49,228 nucleotides of DNA from Nitrosomonadales bacterium (GTDB lineage: Bacteria > Pseudomonadota > Gammaproteobacteria > Burkholderiales > Gallionellaceae). How positions within the stretch are numbered: the first letter of the stretch is position 1; every line of letters begins with the position of its first letter. Positions 37,901 to 46,913 of the stretch are shown here, one piece after another. A program made the translations under genes and the position numbers. The DNA is taken from NCBI GenBank assembly GCA_016195965.1, contig JACPYR010000049.1:1-49228 (forward strand). Reading direction: 5' to 3'. Under the pieces are notes generated by a model. It was not told where the DNA came from. It was given only the letters and a program-made list of their open reading frames with translations, and did no database searches.

Positions 37901-38998
37901 ATGTCTGATATCGCCACCCTCAATCAGCTCACTCGGCTTCCGACCCAGCCCCCGCTCGGCTGGTATTTTGATCCCGAAGTATTGAAAACCGAACAGCGCC
38001 TGCTGTTCGAGCAAGGCCCCAACTATGTCGGGCATGAGCTGATGGTGCCCAATCTGGGCGATTACCATGTGCTGGACGGCGAAGCCCAGATGCTGGTGCG
38101 CAACCCCGATGGCGTGGAACTGCTCAGCAACATCTGCCGCCATCGCCAGGCCACGATGCTGCAGGGGAGGGGCAACGCGCAACACATCGTCTGCCCGCTG
38201 CATCACTGGACATACAAGACCAGCGGCGAACTGCTGGGCGCGCCGCGCTTCCCGCAAAATCCCTGCCTGCACCTGAACAAGTCTCCGCTGCAAAACTGGA
38301 ACGGCCTGCTGTTTGCAGGCAAGCGCGATGTTGCCAGGGACCTCGCCCGTGTCGGCGTGATGCAGGAAATCGACTTCTCCGGTTACATGCTGGACCGCGT
38401 GCAGGTAGACGAATACGCCTTCAACTGGAAGACCTTCATTGAGGTTTATCTGGAAGACTACCACGTCGTGCCGTTCCACCCCGGCCTGGGCAATTTCGTG
38501 GATTGCGACGACCTCAAATGGGAATTCGGCGAGCAATACAGCGTGCAGACCGTAGGCATCCGCAACGGTCTGCGCAAGGTCGGCAGCGAGGTGTACAACA
38601 AATGGCAGGAACAAGTGCTGCGCTATCACGGCGACAAGCTGCCCAAGTACGGTGCGATCTGGCTGACCTACTACCCCAACATCATGGTCGAATGGTATCC
38701 CGGTACGCTGGTCGTCAGCACCCTGCTGCCGCGCGGTGTGGAGGCCTGCACCAACATCGTCGAGTTCTATTACCTAGAGGACATTGCGCTGTTCGAACGC
38801 GACTATGTGGAAGCCGAGCAACGGGCCTACAACGAAACGGCGCTCGAAGACGATATCATTTGCCTCAAAATGCACCGGGGTCGCAAGTCTCTATACCAGC
38901 GCGGCATCGAGGAACAGGGCCCTTACCAGTCGCCCACCGAAGACGGCATGCTGCATTTCCACGAGTATCTGCGCCGCAACCTTGCGTCGCATCTGTAA
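37901..38998 (+). CDS. Rieske non-haem iron oxygenase, large-subunit type
   Basis: A 365-residue ring-hydroxylating or demethylating oxygenase alpha-subunit homologue. The Rieske [2Fe-2S] motif is CRHR (about residue 79) with CPLHHW (about residue 98-103). The catalytic domain has ENYHVVPFH-type ligands (EDYHVVPFHPGL) and a downstream acidic ligand region (ALEDDIICLKMH). No reductase or beta subunit is adjacent, so electrons must come from elsewhere. Choline monooxygenase-like, phenylpropionate dioxygenase-like and sterol- or amine-type members share this architecture; the substrate is unknown. The ribosome site (CAGGG, 1 base before ATG) is poor. Confidence 0.85.
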   Translation: MSDIATLNQLTRLPTQPPLGWYFDPEVLKTEQRLLFEQGPNYVGHELMVPNLGDYHVLDGEAQMLVRNPDGVELLSNICRHRQATMLQGRGNAQHIVCPLHHWTYKTSGELLGAPRFPQNPCLHLNKSPLQNWNGLLFAGKRDVARDLARVGVMQEIDFSGYMLDRVQVDEYAFNWKTFIEVYLEDYHVVPFHPGLGNFVDCDDLKWEFGEQYSVQTVGIRNGLRKVGSEVYNKWQEQVLRYHGDKLPKYGAIWLTYYPNIMVEWYPGTLVVSTLLPRGVEACTNIVEFYYLEDIALFERDYVEAEQRAYNETALEDDIICLKMHRGRKSLYQRGIEEQGPYQSPTEDGMLHFHEYLRRNLASHL

Positions 38999-39015
38999 GA
39001 AAGCGCCCAATCCTC

Positions 39016-39046
39016 CGCTCGTGGTGAGCCTGTCAAACCATGAGCG
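39016..39046. repeat. Hairpin repeat (CTCGTGGTGAGCCTGTC type) covering the transporter start
   Basis: CGCTCGTGGT (39016-39025) pairs with ACCATGAGCG (39037-39046) with one G-T wobble. It is a form of the common CTCGTGGTGAGCCTGTC dispersed repeat. Its right arm contains the ATG (39040-39042) of the next gene. Confidence 0.7.
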
Positions 39047-39951
39047 CAGACCACCACAACATGCCAGGAACCGACTTCGACAAGCCCAGCCCGAACGGAC
39101 TACAAAAAAATACCGGTTCACTCTGGATGTTGGTCGCTGGATTGTTATTCGGCGCCATGGGCGTGTTCGTCAAACTCGGCGCGCCTTATTTCTCGCATAT
39201 CGAACTGGTGTTTTACCGTTCATTCTTCGGCCTGCTGCTGGTTTACGCCATCATGAGACAGCGGCGCGTCAGCGTAGTCACGCAACACTGGCGCTCCCAC
39301 CTGTGGCGCGGCTTGTCCGGAACGGTGGCGCTCGCGCTGTTTTTCTACTGCATCACCGTACTGCCGCTCGCCACCGCCGTCACGCTCAACTACACAGCCC
39401 CGCTGTTTCTCACCGTGTTCACCATGTTCGTGTACCGGGATAAATTCCACCTGCCGATGGTCATCGCGATCGTGTTGGGCTTCTGCGGCGTAGTGCTGTT
39501 GCTGCACCCGACACTGGCGCGCGACCAGCTGCTGCCCGGCCTGCTGGGTTTGATCTCCGGCTTTCTGGCCGGCATCGCCTATCTCAACGTCAAACAACTC
39601 GGCATGCTCGGCGAACCGGCGTCGCGCACCGTGTTCTATTTCAGCCTGACCGCATCGCTAGGCAGCGGCGCATGGATGCTGTTCGACACGATACATATCA
39701 TCACCGCACAAAGATTTCTGATCCTGCTAGGCCTGGGCAGCACCGCCACGCTCGCGCAAATCGCGATGACCCATGCCCACCGAGTCGGCAACACTCAGGT
39801 AGTCAGCAGCCTGGCTTACAGCACCATCGTATTCGCCAGCCTGTTTGGCATGTTGCTATGGGGTGAAGTGCTGCCGCTCAGCAGTTGGCTGGGCATGTCA
39901 CTCATCATTGCCAGCGGTGTGTTAAGCTTACGCCTGAGCCCCAAGCATTGA
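39040..39951 (+). CDS. EamA/DMT-family membrane transporter
   Basis: A 303-residue inner-membrane protein with about ten transmembrane helices and two EamA repeats (GLLFGAMGVFVKL and the second-half LAGIAYLNVKQLG). Drug/metabolite transporters of this type export metabolites or amino acids; the substrate is unknown. The first 28 residues are hydrophilic and not family-like. Two ATGs (39040 and 39061) are possible, neither with a good ribosome site, and the first lies in a hairpin repeat. Confidence 0.88.
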   Translation: MSADHHNMPGTDFDKPSPNGLQKNTGSLWMLVAGLLFGAMGVFVKLGAPYFSHIELVFYRSFFGLLLVYAIMRQRRVSVVTQHWRSHLWRGLSGTVALALFFYCITVLPLATAVTLNYTAPLFLTVFTMFVYRDKFHLPMVIAIVLGFCGVVLLLHPTLARDQLLPGLLGLISGFLAGIAYLNVKQLGMLGEPASRTVFYFSLTASLGSGAWMLFDTIHIITAQRFLILLGLGSTATLAQIAMTHAHRVGNTQVVSSLAYSTIVFASLFGMLLWGEVLPLSSWLGMSLIIASGVLSLRLSPKH

Positions 39952-39964
39952 GAGGAAAAATAAA

Positions 39965-40312
39965 ATGGTCACCATCGAACAAACCGAAAACCTCGTCAAC
40001 GTCGCCGTCCTTGGCGAATTCACCATCGTCGATTTCAAAACCTTTGAAGAACAATCTCTGTACAAACTGAAATCGCCCGGCACGGTCAACTTGCTGTTCG
40101 ATCTGCGCGCAATGATCAGCTATACCATCGATGTCGCGTGGGAGGAAATCAAATTTTTCAGCCGCGAACACAACCACGACTTCAGCAAAATCGCCGTGGT
40201 CACCGACGACCAGTGGCTCACCTGGCAAGCCTGGTTATCGCGCCTGTTCGTGGATGCGGATATCCGGGTATTTAAAGATTACGGTGAAGCTAAGGCCTGG
40301 GTTCAGGCATAA
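39965..40312 (+). CDS. SpoIIAA-like/STAS-fold protein
   Basis: A 115-residue soluble protein with the pattern of SpoIIAA-like proteins (PF11964 type): an initial strand (VNVAVLGEFTIVDF), central VNLLFDLRAMISYTIDVAWEEIKFF, IAVVTDDQWLTW and a C-terminal VFKDYGEAKAWVQA. Such proteins have an STAS-type fold and may act in anti-sigma-like or lipid-binding regulation; the role is unknown. GAGGAAA precedes the ATG. It follows the transporter by 13 bases and is probably co-transcribed. Confidence 0.8.
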   Translation: MVTIEQTENLVNVAVLGEFTIVDFKTFEEQSLYKLKSPGTVNLLFDLRAMISYTIDVAWEEIKFFSREHNHDFSKIAVVTDDQWLTWQAWLSRLFVDADIRVFKDYGEAKAWVQA

Positions 40313-40344
40313 CAGCACCTGATAAAAGGACAGGTCAAGAGAAC

Positions 40345-41115
40345 ATGATGCCCAACAAATCACTAATCCGATTCATTCTGGCGATCCTCCTTCTTGCTCT
40401 CACAGCCTGCGCATCCACGGTTCGACTGGCTTATGAACCTTCCACTAATGGCAGCACCGGATATTTTGAACGCCAGAAAAGCACCAATAAATGGATGGTC
40501 GGTTTTTATTTCAATGTGTACAACCAGCTTCCGCAACAGGCAGCCAATATCATCATGCGCCACGCCGCAGAAAAAGCCGATCAGGAAGGGGCAAAATGGA
40601 TTCGTATATTGCACTACGACACTGAAAAGCATCGCGGCCCGATAGCCAGCTTGCCTGCTTTGGATGATCTGGAGAGCGGTCGCCTGATACGCGGGATGTA
40701 TTTCTACGGCAACCAGGATGCGGCCATTACGGACAGTCAGATCCGCCAAGGTGTCAATTATGCGCTGGTCGAGTATTTCGAGTTCGCTCACGAAATAGAC
40801 TGCCAGGCCCAAAAATGCGGAACGGTAGAGTTCTTTATTGAAGATTGCGGTGGCGGACGCGACAATGGAACGCAGAAAATTGCGTCCATGTGCAACGAGA
40901 TTCCCGATACAGATATCGAAAACTCTCCGGAAAGCTGCACCGAACACGTGCAATATCTCTCGAAAGAGATTTGCAACACAGTCAAGAATGCTTCCCGTAG
41001 CCCGCGTGGCATGATTGAAGAACGCGACCCCCTTGCCACGGGAGCATGGTACAAAACCGCAGACGTCCTGAAGAAATATCTGCAGAGAACCGAACCGCCG
41101 GCCTCACGGAAATGA
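40345..41115 (+). CDS. Putative lipoprotein of unknown function
   Basis: The 256-residue product begins with a lipoprotein signal peptide ending LLALTAC, the lipobox cysteine being residue 22. The mature part has no family I recognise. It contains FERQKSTNKWMVGFYFNVYNQL, several cysteine pairs (CQAQKCGTVEFFIEDCGGG, CTEHVQYLSKEIC) and a hydrophilic C-terminus, suggesting a disulphide-rich envelope protein. AGGACAG precedes the start. A bidirectional terminator follows. Confidence 0.75.
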   Translation: MMPNKSLIRFILAILLLALTACASTVRLAYEPSTNGSTGYFERQKSTNKWMVGFYFNVYNQLPQQAANIIMRHAAEKADQEGAKWIRILHYDTEKHRGPIASLPALDDLESGRLIRGMYFYGNQDAAITDSQIRQGVNYALVEYFEFAHEIDCQAQKCGTVEFFIEDCGGGRDNGTQKIASMCNEIPDTDIENSPESCTEHVQYLSKEICNTVKNASRSPRGMIEERDPLATGAWYKTADVLKKYLQRTEPPASRK

Positions 41116-41174
41116 TAATGACAGGATAACCTTACCCGTTATGAAATTATCAAATCCCATTTCTTTTCCACCAA

Positions 41175-41203
41175 AATAAAAACCCGCCTGAAGCGGGTTT
41201 TTA
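41175..41203. terminator. Bidirectional terminator between the lipoprotein gene and rpmG
   Basis: AACCCGC (41181-41187) pairs with GCGGGTT (41193-41199), loop CTGAA, flanked by AAAATAAA on the left and TTTATTTT on the right. It can serve both converging genes. Confidence 0.85.
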
Positions 41204-41226
41204 TTTTCCTGACACAACAGGCCGAA

Positions 41227-41382
41227 TCACTTCAGCTTGGTTTCCTTGTACATGACGTGCTTGCGCGCCTTGGGATCGTATTTTTTCATTTCGATCTTTT
41301 CTGGTGTAGTGCGCTTGTTCTTGGTCGTGGTGTAAAAATGACCTGTTCCGGCACTAGATTCGAGTTTGATTTTTTCACGCAT
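41227..41382 (-). CDS. rpmG: 50S ribosomal protein L33
   Basis: L33 is a small zinc-free large-subunit protein here. The 51-residue product starts [20 protein letters not shown] and ends [24 protein letters not shown] is diagnostic. It is too short to be in long-ORF lists. It lies 11 bases after rpmB on the same strand. The cysteine ribbon of the other L33 form is absent. Confidence 0.97.
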   Translation of the reverse strand: MREKIKLESSAGTGHFYTTTKNKRTTPEKIEMKKYDPKARKHVMYKETKLK

Positions 41383-41393
41383 TTTCAGGCTCC

Positions 41394-41630
41394 TTAAATA
41401 TTGTCGCCACGAGCACGCATATCCGACAGCACGGCATCGATACCATTCTTGTCGATGGTACGCAGTGCTGCATTGGTCAAGCGCAGGCTGACCCAGCGGT
41501 TTTCGCTCTCGACCCAGAAGCGACGGCGTTGCAGGTTAGGCAAAAAACGACGCTTGGTTTTATTGTTTGCGTGGGAAATGTTGTTCCCGGTCATCGGGGC
41601 TTTCCCCGTTACTTGACAGACACGTGCCAT
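41394..41630 (-). CDS. rpmB: 50S ribosomal protein L28
   Basis: L28 is a large-subunit protein. The 78-residue product has the canonical start [29 protein letters not shown] and [18 protein letters not shown]. Standard rpmB-rpmG operon with a good promoter upstream (41664-41692). Confidence 0.98.
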   Translation of the reverse strand: MARVCQVTGKAPMTGNNISHANNKTKRRFLPNLQRRRFWVESENRWVSLRLTNAALRTIDKNGIDAVLSDMRARGDNI

Positions 41631-41663
41631 GGTTCTACTCCAACCGATTTCAAAAGAGCGCGG

Positions 41664-41692
41664 ATTCTACCGAAATAATCCAGAACATTCAA
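41664..41692 (-). promoter_or_regulatory. Sigma-70 promoter for rpmB-rpmG
   Basis: Minus strand: -35 TTGAAT (41687-41692), 17-base spacer, -10 TAGAAT (41664-41669). Directly upstream, a 13-bp direct repeat CCTGAATTTTGAC occurs at 41693-41705 and 41707-41719. Confidence 0.75.
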
Positions 41693-41719
41693 CCTGAATT
41701 TTGACCCCTGAATTTTGAC
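41693..41719. repeat. 13-bp direct repeat upstream of the rpmB promoter
   Basis: CCTGAATTTTGAC occurs twice, 14 bases apart, immediately upstream of the -35 element. It could be a regulator site or chance; no known operator fits. Confidence 0.6.
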
Positions 41720-41853
41720 ATCTGCTAACCCCAAGATAAAAGTTGCCATGGCTGAATGCCGTCGAGCTGGCGCCGTAACCAAACTGAAACAATTACTACC
41801 TATGCTGCCGCGCGCAACCTCTCCCCAGGTTCGATAACCATCACAGGATAAAC

Positions 41854-42222
41854 ATGGAAAGTCCATATAAAGGCAAAACAGGGTTGAAACGTGTCTGGAG
41901 TGCATTGTTCTACTCGCTGGCTGGCTTACGCGCGGCAATACGCCATGAAGATGCCTTCCGCCAGGAAGTGCTGCTGGCCGGCATCCTCATCCCGATCGCG
42001 TTGTTTTTACCTGTCACTACAGTCGGCAAGGCACTGATGATCGCCAGCGTATTGCTGGTGCTCATCGTCGAATTGCTCAACTCTGCAATAGAGGCCGCCG
42101 TAGACCACACCTCGCTGGATCATCACCAGCTCGCCAAACGCGCGAAAGACATAGGCAGCGCGGCGGTATTGTTAAGTTTGCTGAATGTCATTTTGTTGTG
42201 GCTGCTGATTCTGCTTGGTTAA
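41854..42222 (+). CDS. dgkA: Diacylglycerol kinase
   Basis: DgkA phosphorylates diacylglycerol to phosphatidic acid in the inner membrane. The 122-residue protein has three transmembrane helices and the active-site block VELLNSAIEAAVDHTS, followed by HHQLAKRAKDIGSAAVLLSL. Length fits the family. It leads a plus-strand run of lipid-related genes. No clear Shine-Dalgarno beyond AGGATAA. Confidence 0.95.
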   Translation: MESPYKGKTGLKRVWSALFYSLAGLRAAIRHEDAFRQEVLLAGILIPIALFLPVTTVGKALMIASVLLVLIVELLNSAIEAAVDHTSLDHHQLAKRAKDIGSAAVLLSLLNVILLWLLILLG

Positions 42223-42396
42223 ACGTTGTCACAAAAGCTCCATATTTCATTCATCAAACTTTCTTATTGAGATGGGATAGTGCTGGTCAGAAATATCTAA
42301 CGTGGTGGCCTGAGCAGCAAAGCATGCGGAAATTCGATTGCGGAAACATCGCCGAGCAAGCTCTTGCGCAATCCACCATCAAATCGGAGGTGCAAC

Positions 42397-42930
42397 ATGT
42401 CATATAGAGTCTACAACCTGCAACGCATCCAAACCTGGGACGAAACCTGGTGTTTGCGCTTCAACCGCGCGAGCCTCAGCCCTCCGATACGGCAGACTTT
42501 TCGCCTGATCAGCCGGCTGGGCGACGGCATTTTCTGGTATGGCCTGATGGCATGGTTGCTGGCAGCCTATCAGGCTGCTGCGCTGTTACCCGTGTTTCAT
42601 ATGATTGCAGCCGGGCTGGTTTGCACCGTCCTGTACAAATGGTTAAAACACAAGACACACAGGCCGCGTCCCTTCAACAAGCACCAGGGTATCTATTGCG
42701 GTATCGCGCCGCTGGATCAATTCAGCTTCCCTTCGGGCCATACCTTGCATGCGGTCGCTTTCAGCATCGTTGCATTGGCTTACTATCCGGCCCTCGCCTG
42801 GCTATTGCTGCCATTTACTGCATTGGTAGCCATTTCCCGTTTGGTGCTTGGGCTGCACTATCCCAGTGATGTACTGGCCGGAATACTGATAGGAGCAACA
42901 ATCTCCGGTTTGTCCCTAACATGGTTTTAA
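42397..42930 (+). CDS. PAP2-family membrane phosphatase
   Basis: A 177-residue membrane phosphatase of the type 2 phosphatidic acid phosphatase family. All three catalytic motifs are present: KHKTHRPRP, FPSGHTLHA and SRLVLGLHYPSD. It could dephosphorylate phosphatidate, phosphatidylglycerol phosphate or undecaprenyl diphosphate. The start at 42397 (MSYRVYN) has GGAGGT 6 bases upstream; the longer frame from 42364 is unlikely. Placed after dgkA, suggesting lipid recycling. Confidence 0.9.
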   Translation: MSYRVYNLQRIQTWDETWCLRFNRASLSPPIRQTFRLISRLGDGIFWYGLMAWLLAAYQAAALLPVFHMIAAGLVCTVLYKWLKHKTHRPRPFNKHQGIYCGIAPLDQFSFPSGHTLHAVAFSIVALAYYPALAWLLLPFTALVAISRLVLGLHYPSDVLAGILIGATISGLSLTWF

Positions 42931-43102
42931 ACTGCCGCCGACTCACCCAGTGGCCCGCTGGAATTTTTCGTTCACATTTAATCCATAAAAAAATGGTGTC
43001 GCATGGCGTCCAACCCTGAAATCAGCTTGCAACACCCCTTTAACTCAGCTGAAACATTGGGCATCTATCCTGCACTAACTTGATACGCTTAGGACATCTA
43101 AG

Positions 43103-44896
43103 GTGAAAACGCTTCAGGACATACTCAAACAACGCGACCTTGTTGCGCTTTTCCAACCTATTATGGATTTCTCCAGCGGGACGCTGCTGGGTTTCGAGGG
43201 ATTGATACGCGGCCCGGCCGATAACCCGTTGCATGCGCCCAACAACCTGTTCAGCGCAGCCAAACAACAGGGCTTGGCAGTGGAAACGGAAATGCTATGC
43301 AGACAGATCGTGCTGAAGTCCTTCGCCGAGCAAAATTTGCCCGGCCAATTATTCCTGAATATTAGCCCGCAAACCTTGACAACCCCTGGCTACAAAGATG
43401 GGCAAACACTGACTTATCTCGAAACTCTGGGCTTGGATCCCAAACGTGTCATCATTGAGATCACCGAAAATCAGCCTACTTACGATTTTGAGGAGATGCG
43501 CAAGGCGTTACTGCACTATCGCAGTATGGGCTTCCAAATCGCGATGGATGATTTGGGTGAAGGTTTTTCAAGTTTGCGTTTGTGGTCGGAGTTGCGCCCG
43601 GAATTTGTAAAAGTGGACATGCATTTCGTGCAGGGCGTCAATGCCGATCCGCTCAAACAACAATTTTTAAGATCGATCCAAAGCATCGCGCTCAGCTCCG
43701 GCACACAGGTGATTGCGGAAGGCATAGAGACAGCAGCCGAATTCAGGACAGTACGCGATATGGGAATTGCCTTTGGGCAGGGCTATTTCATTGCCCGCCC
43801 CAATCACGTTCCGCCACTATCACCTTCCGTAGAGGCCGGGAGTTTAGTCAACGCGACCCGCCCCATTGAACAACCCTATCACAACACCCGCAGCGTCACC
43901 GTGGAAACGATCTTGCGCTATGTCGAGCCGGTGCAACCGAAAACAGAGATTGAGAAAGTATTCATAAAATTTTCCGAAAATAAAAACTTGCGGGCCATAC
44001 CTGTCGTACACCATGGGCGTCCGTTTGGATTGATCAATCGCTACGAGTTTGTGGATAGCCTGGCCCAGCCTTACCGCCGTGAACTGCTCGGCAAAAAACC
44101 TTGCGTAGACATGATGATTGCGGAGCCCTTGCTGGTGGAAAAAACCACTCCTATCCACGAGCTGAGCGGATTTTTGAGTGAGTCCGAAATCCGGCATTTT
44201 ACCGACGGCTTCATTATTACCGAGCAAGGCCGCTACATAGGGATAGGTACCGGGCAGGACTTGCTGCGCGAAATCACCAAATCCCAGATCGAGACCGCGC
44301 GTTATGCCAACCCGCTGACATTACTGCCCGGCAATGTCCCCATCAATGAGCACATCGAGTATCTGCTGCACTCCGGGAAATCATTTGCTGTCTGTTATGC
44401 AGACCTCGACAATTTCAAACCATTCAATGATGTATGCGGCTATCGAAAAGGGGATGAGTTAATTCAATTTACCGGCAAACTGCTCGGCAATGCCTGCGAT
44501 CCGGCCAATGATTTTATCGGTCATATCGGCGGTGACGACTTTATCCTGATCCTGCAAAGCCCGGATTGGGAGCTGCGTTGCGACCGAGTACTCTCTGCTT
44601 TTGCGCGCACCTCATCCGCCATGTTCGATAAAAACCATCGCTCAATCGGCGGTTATCTGAGCGAAGACAGGCAAGGACGCATCGTCCATCATCCATTGCC
44701 CACTCTCTCGATCGGTGCAATCTGGGTTAACCCGAATTTATTCGCCTCACCTTATGAAGTAGCGGAAGCCGCTTCATCCGCTAAAAAAATGGCCAAAGCA
44801 AAACCGGGCAACAGCCTGTTCATTGAACGGCGTTACCTGAAGCCACAAAATATATTTGAAGGACAACACGAAAGTGCAGGAGGTCATTATGGATAA
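43103..44896 (+). CDS. EAL-CBS-GGDEF protein (cyclic-di-GMP phosphodiesterase/cyclase)
   Basis: A 597-residue soluble signalling protein with the EAL domain first (about 1-245), a CBS pair (about 265-400) and GGDEF last. The EAL catalytic set looks complete: FEGLIRG (E32), LNISP, IITEN-type IEITEN, MDDLGEGFSS, KVDMHF and AEGIE. The cyclase signature is GGDDF. The CBS pair may sense adenylate nucleotides. It starts with GTG (43103). Its end overlaps an acyltransferase start by 8 bases, a coupling that links it to lipid synthesis. No transmembrane segment. Confidence 0.9.
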   Translation: MKTLQDILKQRDLVALFQPIMDFSSGTLLGFEGLIRGPADNPLHAPNNLFSAAKQQGLAVETEMLCRQIVLKSFAEQNLPGQLFLNISPQTLTTPGYKDGQTLTYLETLGLDPKRVIIEITENQPTYDFEEMRKALLHYRSMGFQIAMDDLGEGFSSLRLWSELRPEFVKVDMHFVQGVNADPLKQQFLRSIQSIALSSGTQVIAEGIETAAEFRTVRDMGIAFGQGYFIARPNHVPPLSPSVEAGSLVNATRPIEQPYHNTRSVTVETILRYVEPVQPKTEIEKVFIKFSENKNLRAIPVVHHGRPFGLINRYEFVDSLAQPYRRELLGKKPCVDMMIAEPLLVEKTTPIHELSGFLSESEIRHFTDGFIITEQGRYIGIGTGQDLLREITKSQIETARYANPLTLLPGNVPINEHIEYLLHSGKSFAVCYADLDNFKPFNDVCGYRKGDELIQFTGKLLGNACDPANDFIGHIGGDDFILILQSPDWELRCDRVLSAFARTSSAMFDKNHRSIGGYLSEDRQGRIVHHPLPTLSIGAIWVNPNLFASPYEVAEAASSAKKMAKAKPGNSLFIERRYLKPQNIFEGQHESAGGHYG

Positions 44897-45761
44897 GCGC
44901 TCACCAGGTATGCTGATCAGTGTGTTACGCGGGGGGCGCCTTGCCGTTCACCTGCTTTACGGCACATTGCTGGCGGCCGTCTATCCGCATCTGAATCAAA
45001 CCCGGCAAAGCCGCACCCTGAAAAACTGGAGTCGGCAGCTGCTGGGCATACTCAACATCGGCATCCAAATCGAAGGGCAACAGCCCGCGCGCGGCGAAGG
45101 GGGATGTTTGATAGTCGCCAACCATGTCTCATGGCTGGATATTTTTGTGCTGAATGCGATCCACCCATCGCGCTTCATCGCCAAGTCGGAAGTGCGCTCT
45201 TGGCCCATCATCGGCTGGCTATGCCGGCGCAGTGGCACTATTTTTATAGAACGCGCCATGCGCCAAGGCGCTTCGGCTATCAACCAGCATGTCAGCCTGC
45301 TGCTCAAACAAGGTGCCTCTATAGGACTCTTTCCGGAAGGTACAACCACAGACGGTGCACAGGTTGGGCATTTTCACTCGGCACTGATCCAACCCGCAAT
45401 TGACGCCGGGATAAGGCTGTGCCCAATTGCACTGCGTTATCAAAACAAGGAAGAGGGGATGGAAGCCGCCGCGGCCTTCACCGGCGACACCACATTGGCG
45501 CAGTCCATATGGCAAATTTTGTGCTGCCCGCAGCTCAACGCATTAGTAGTATTCACTCCCCCCCTCCAAACCGCCAACGAAAATCGGCGCGTATTAGCAC
45601 GTACTGCACAAGCCGCGATTGCCCAGGGACTAGAAAATGTCAGCCTCTCTAGACAGGTTACTGTGCAGCAGGCTATACCCGACTTACCACAACAAATGCT
45701 GTCAACGCAGTCGTCCTATTCATTGCTTATCGATCCGCTATCGAGCCAACACTACCATTAG
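44889..45761 (+). CDS. 1-acylglycerol-3-phosphate acyltransferase family protein (possible OlsA)
   Basis: PlsC-type acyltransferases move an acyl chain from acyl-ACP or acyl-CoA to a lipid precursor. The 290-residue protein has an N-terminal hydrophobic segment, the NHVSWLD (HX4D) active site and the FPEGTTTDG block. The start at 44889 (MDKRSPGML) has AGGAGG 6 bases upstream; the longer frame is rejected. An OlsB-like gene follows by 91 bases, so this may be the O-acyltransferase OlsA of ornithine-lipid synthesis; it could equally be a second PlsC. Confidence 0.87.
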   Translation: MDKRSPGMLISVLRGGRLAVHLLYGTLLAAVYPHLNQTRQSRTLKNWSRQLLGILNIGIQIEGQQPARGEGGCLIVANHVSWLDIFVLNAIHPSRFIAKSEVRSWPIIGWLCRRSGTIFIERAMRQGASAINQHVSLLLKQGASIGLFPEGTTTDGAQVGHFHSALIQPAIDAGIRLCPIALRYQNKEEGMEAAAAFTGDTTLAQSIWQILCCPQLNALVVFTPPLQTANENRRVLARTAQAAIAQGLENVSLSRQVTVQQAIPDLPQQMLSTQSSYSLLIDPLSSQHYH

Positions 45762-45852
45762 AAAATTCATACTTTATTCACATAACCGTCATCGCTCTGC
45801 AACATGAAATTACCAAACTGTATGCATCTTCAACCTATCAAGAGGGGATGCG

Positions 45853-46605
45853 ATGCTGGAACTCAACCGACAAACTCAACCCGCCACTCAGCGGCGCTTA
45901 ATAACCACTCTCGCACACAGCGATGCGGAAATACTGGAAGCACAGCGCCTGCGCTATAAGGTATTCGCCGAAGAAATGGGCGCCAATCTGCCCAGCGCAA
46001 AAGAAGGAATTGACCGCGATGTTTTTGACAAATACTGCTCGCACTTAGTGGTACGGGAGAGTACAGAAAATAAAGTCGTGGGAACTTACCGCATACTCTC
46101 ACCCGATCAGGCGAAAAAAATAGGCGGCTATTATTCCCAGACCGAATTCGACTTGACCCGGCTTCAGCATCTCAGCGATCAGATGGTGGAAGTCGGACGC
46201 TCATGCGTACATTGGGACTACCGCGATGGCGCAACCATCACTCAATTGTGGGGCGGCCTGGCCCAATACATGCAACAACACAAACACGAATACTTGATAG
46301 GCTGCGCCAGCATCAGCATGGCAGACGGCGGCCATGTCGCGGCCAGCATCTATCGCCAATTATATCGTCTCTACGCCGCGCCTACAGAGTACAGCGTTTT
46401 CCCTCGTTACCCCTTACCGTTACACGCACTGAACCAATACCTCGATGCCCCGATCCCACCCTTGCTTAAAGGCTATTTGCGTCTGGGCGCATACATCTGC
46501 GGCGAACCGGCGTGGGATCCAGAATTCAACACCGCCGATTTATTCATCCTGTTGCCGATGTCACGCATGAGCAGCCGCTATGCCAAACACTTTCTCAAAA
46601 CGTAA
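45853..46605 (+). CDS. N-acyltransferase of the OlsB / Acetyltransf_5 family
   Basis: A 250-residue GNAT-like protein with the acyl-homoserine-lactone-synthase-like fold (PF13444). Features are EAQRLRYKVFAEEMGA, DYCSHLVV-type DKYCSHLVVRE, VVGTYRILSP, VEVGRSCVHWDYRDG and the C-terminal RLGAYICGEPAWDPEFNTADLFILL. OlsB transfers a hydroxyacyl group to ornithine. With the acyltransferase before it this gives a plausible olsA-olsB pair. No LuxR gene is near, so AHL synthesis is unlikely. AGGGG precedes the start. Confidence 0.85.
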   Translation: MLELNRQTQPATQRRLITTLAHSDAEILEAQRLRYKVFAEEMGANLPSAKEGIDRDVFDKYCSHLVVRESTENKVVGTYRILSPDQAKKIGGYYSQTEFDLTRLQHLSDQMVEVGRSCVHWDYRDGATITQLWGGLAQYMQQHKHEYLIGCASISMADGGHVAASIYRQLYRLYAAPTEYSVFPRYPLPLHALNQYLDAPIPPLLKGYLRLGAYICGEPAWDPEFNTADLFILLPMSRMSSRYAKHFLKT

Positions 46606-46667
46606 CTCTCCTGATCTGATAAATAGGAGTGAGACTTAAACACCTTCCGCCGCAATATGCTTACTTC

Positions 46668-46695
46668 ACGGGCCTCTTTAGAGGCCCGTTTTATT
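46668..46695 (+). terminator. Rho-independent terminator after the OlsB-like gene
   Basis: Nine-bp stem ACGGGCCTC (46668-46676) with GAGGCCCGT (46681-46689), loop TTTA, followed by TTTATTATT. The remaining gap to 46913 (about 220 bases) is AT-rich and shows nothing I can name apart from a likely promoter region. Confidence 0.9.
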
Positions 46696-46913
46696 ATTCG
46701 GAGTGATTGTTGAAATTACTCTCGCGATGGACTGCGCGAACTACATTTATTCAATTTCTAATTGCAGGATATTCTGTAATGCGTATATTTGGTAAATTGC
46801 TCAAATAACATATGCAAAAACGAAGGAGCCGCATCTTTTAAATCCAAATGTTGATACAAACGGAAATAGTGCCATAAGCAAAAAACACCCCCTATACAAG
46901 CTCGAACCTCGCC

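Noticed and set aside
41609..41938. A 109-codon minus-strand ORF upstream of rpmB
   Set aside because: It is antisense to dgkA, covers the rpmB promoter, and its residues look random.
45853..46605. An acyl-homoserine lactone synthase (quorum sensing)
   Set aside because: The fold is related, but no LuxR-type gene is near, a PlsC-type gene precedes it, and the sequence matches OlsB-like proteins better.
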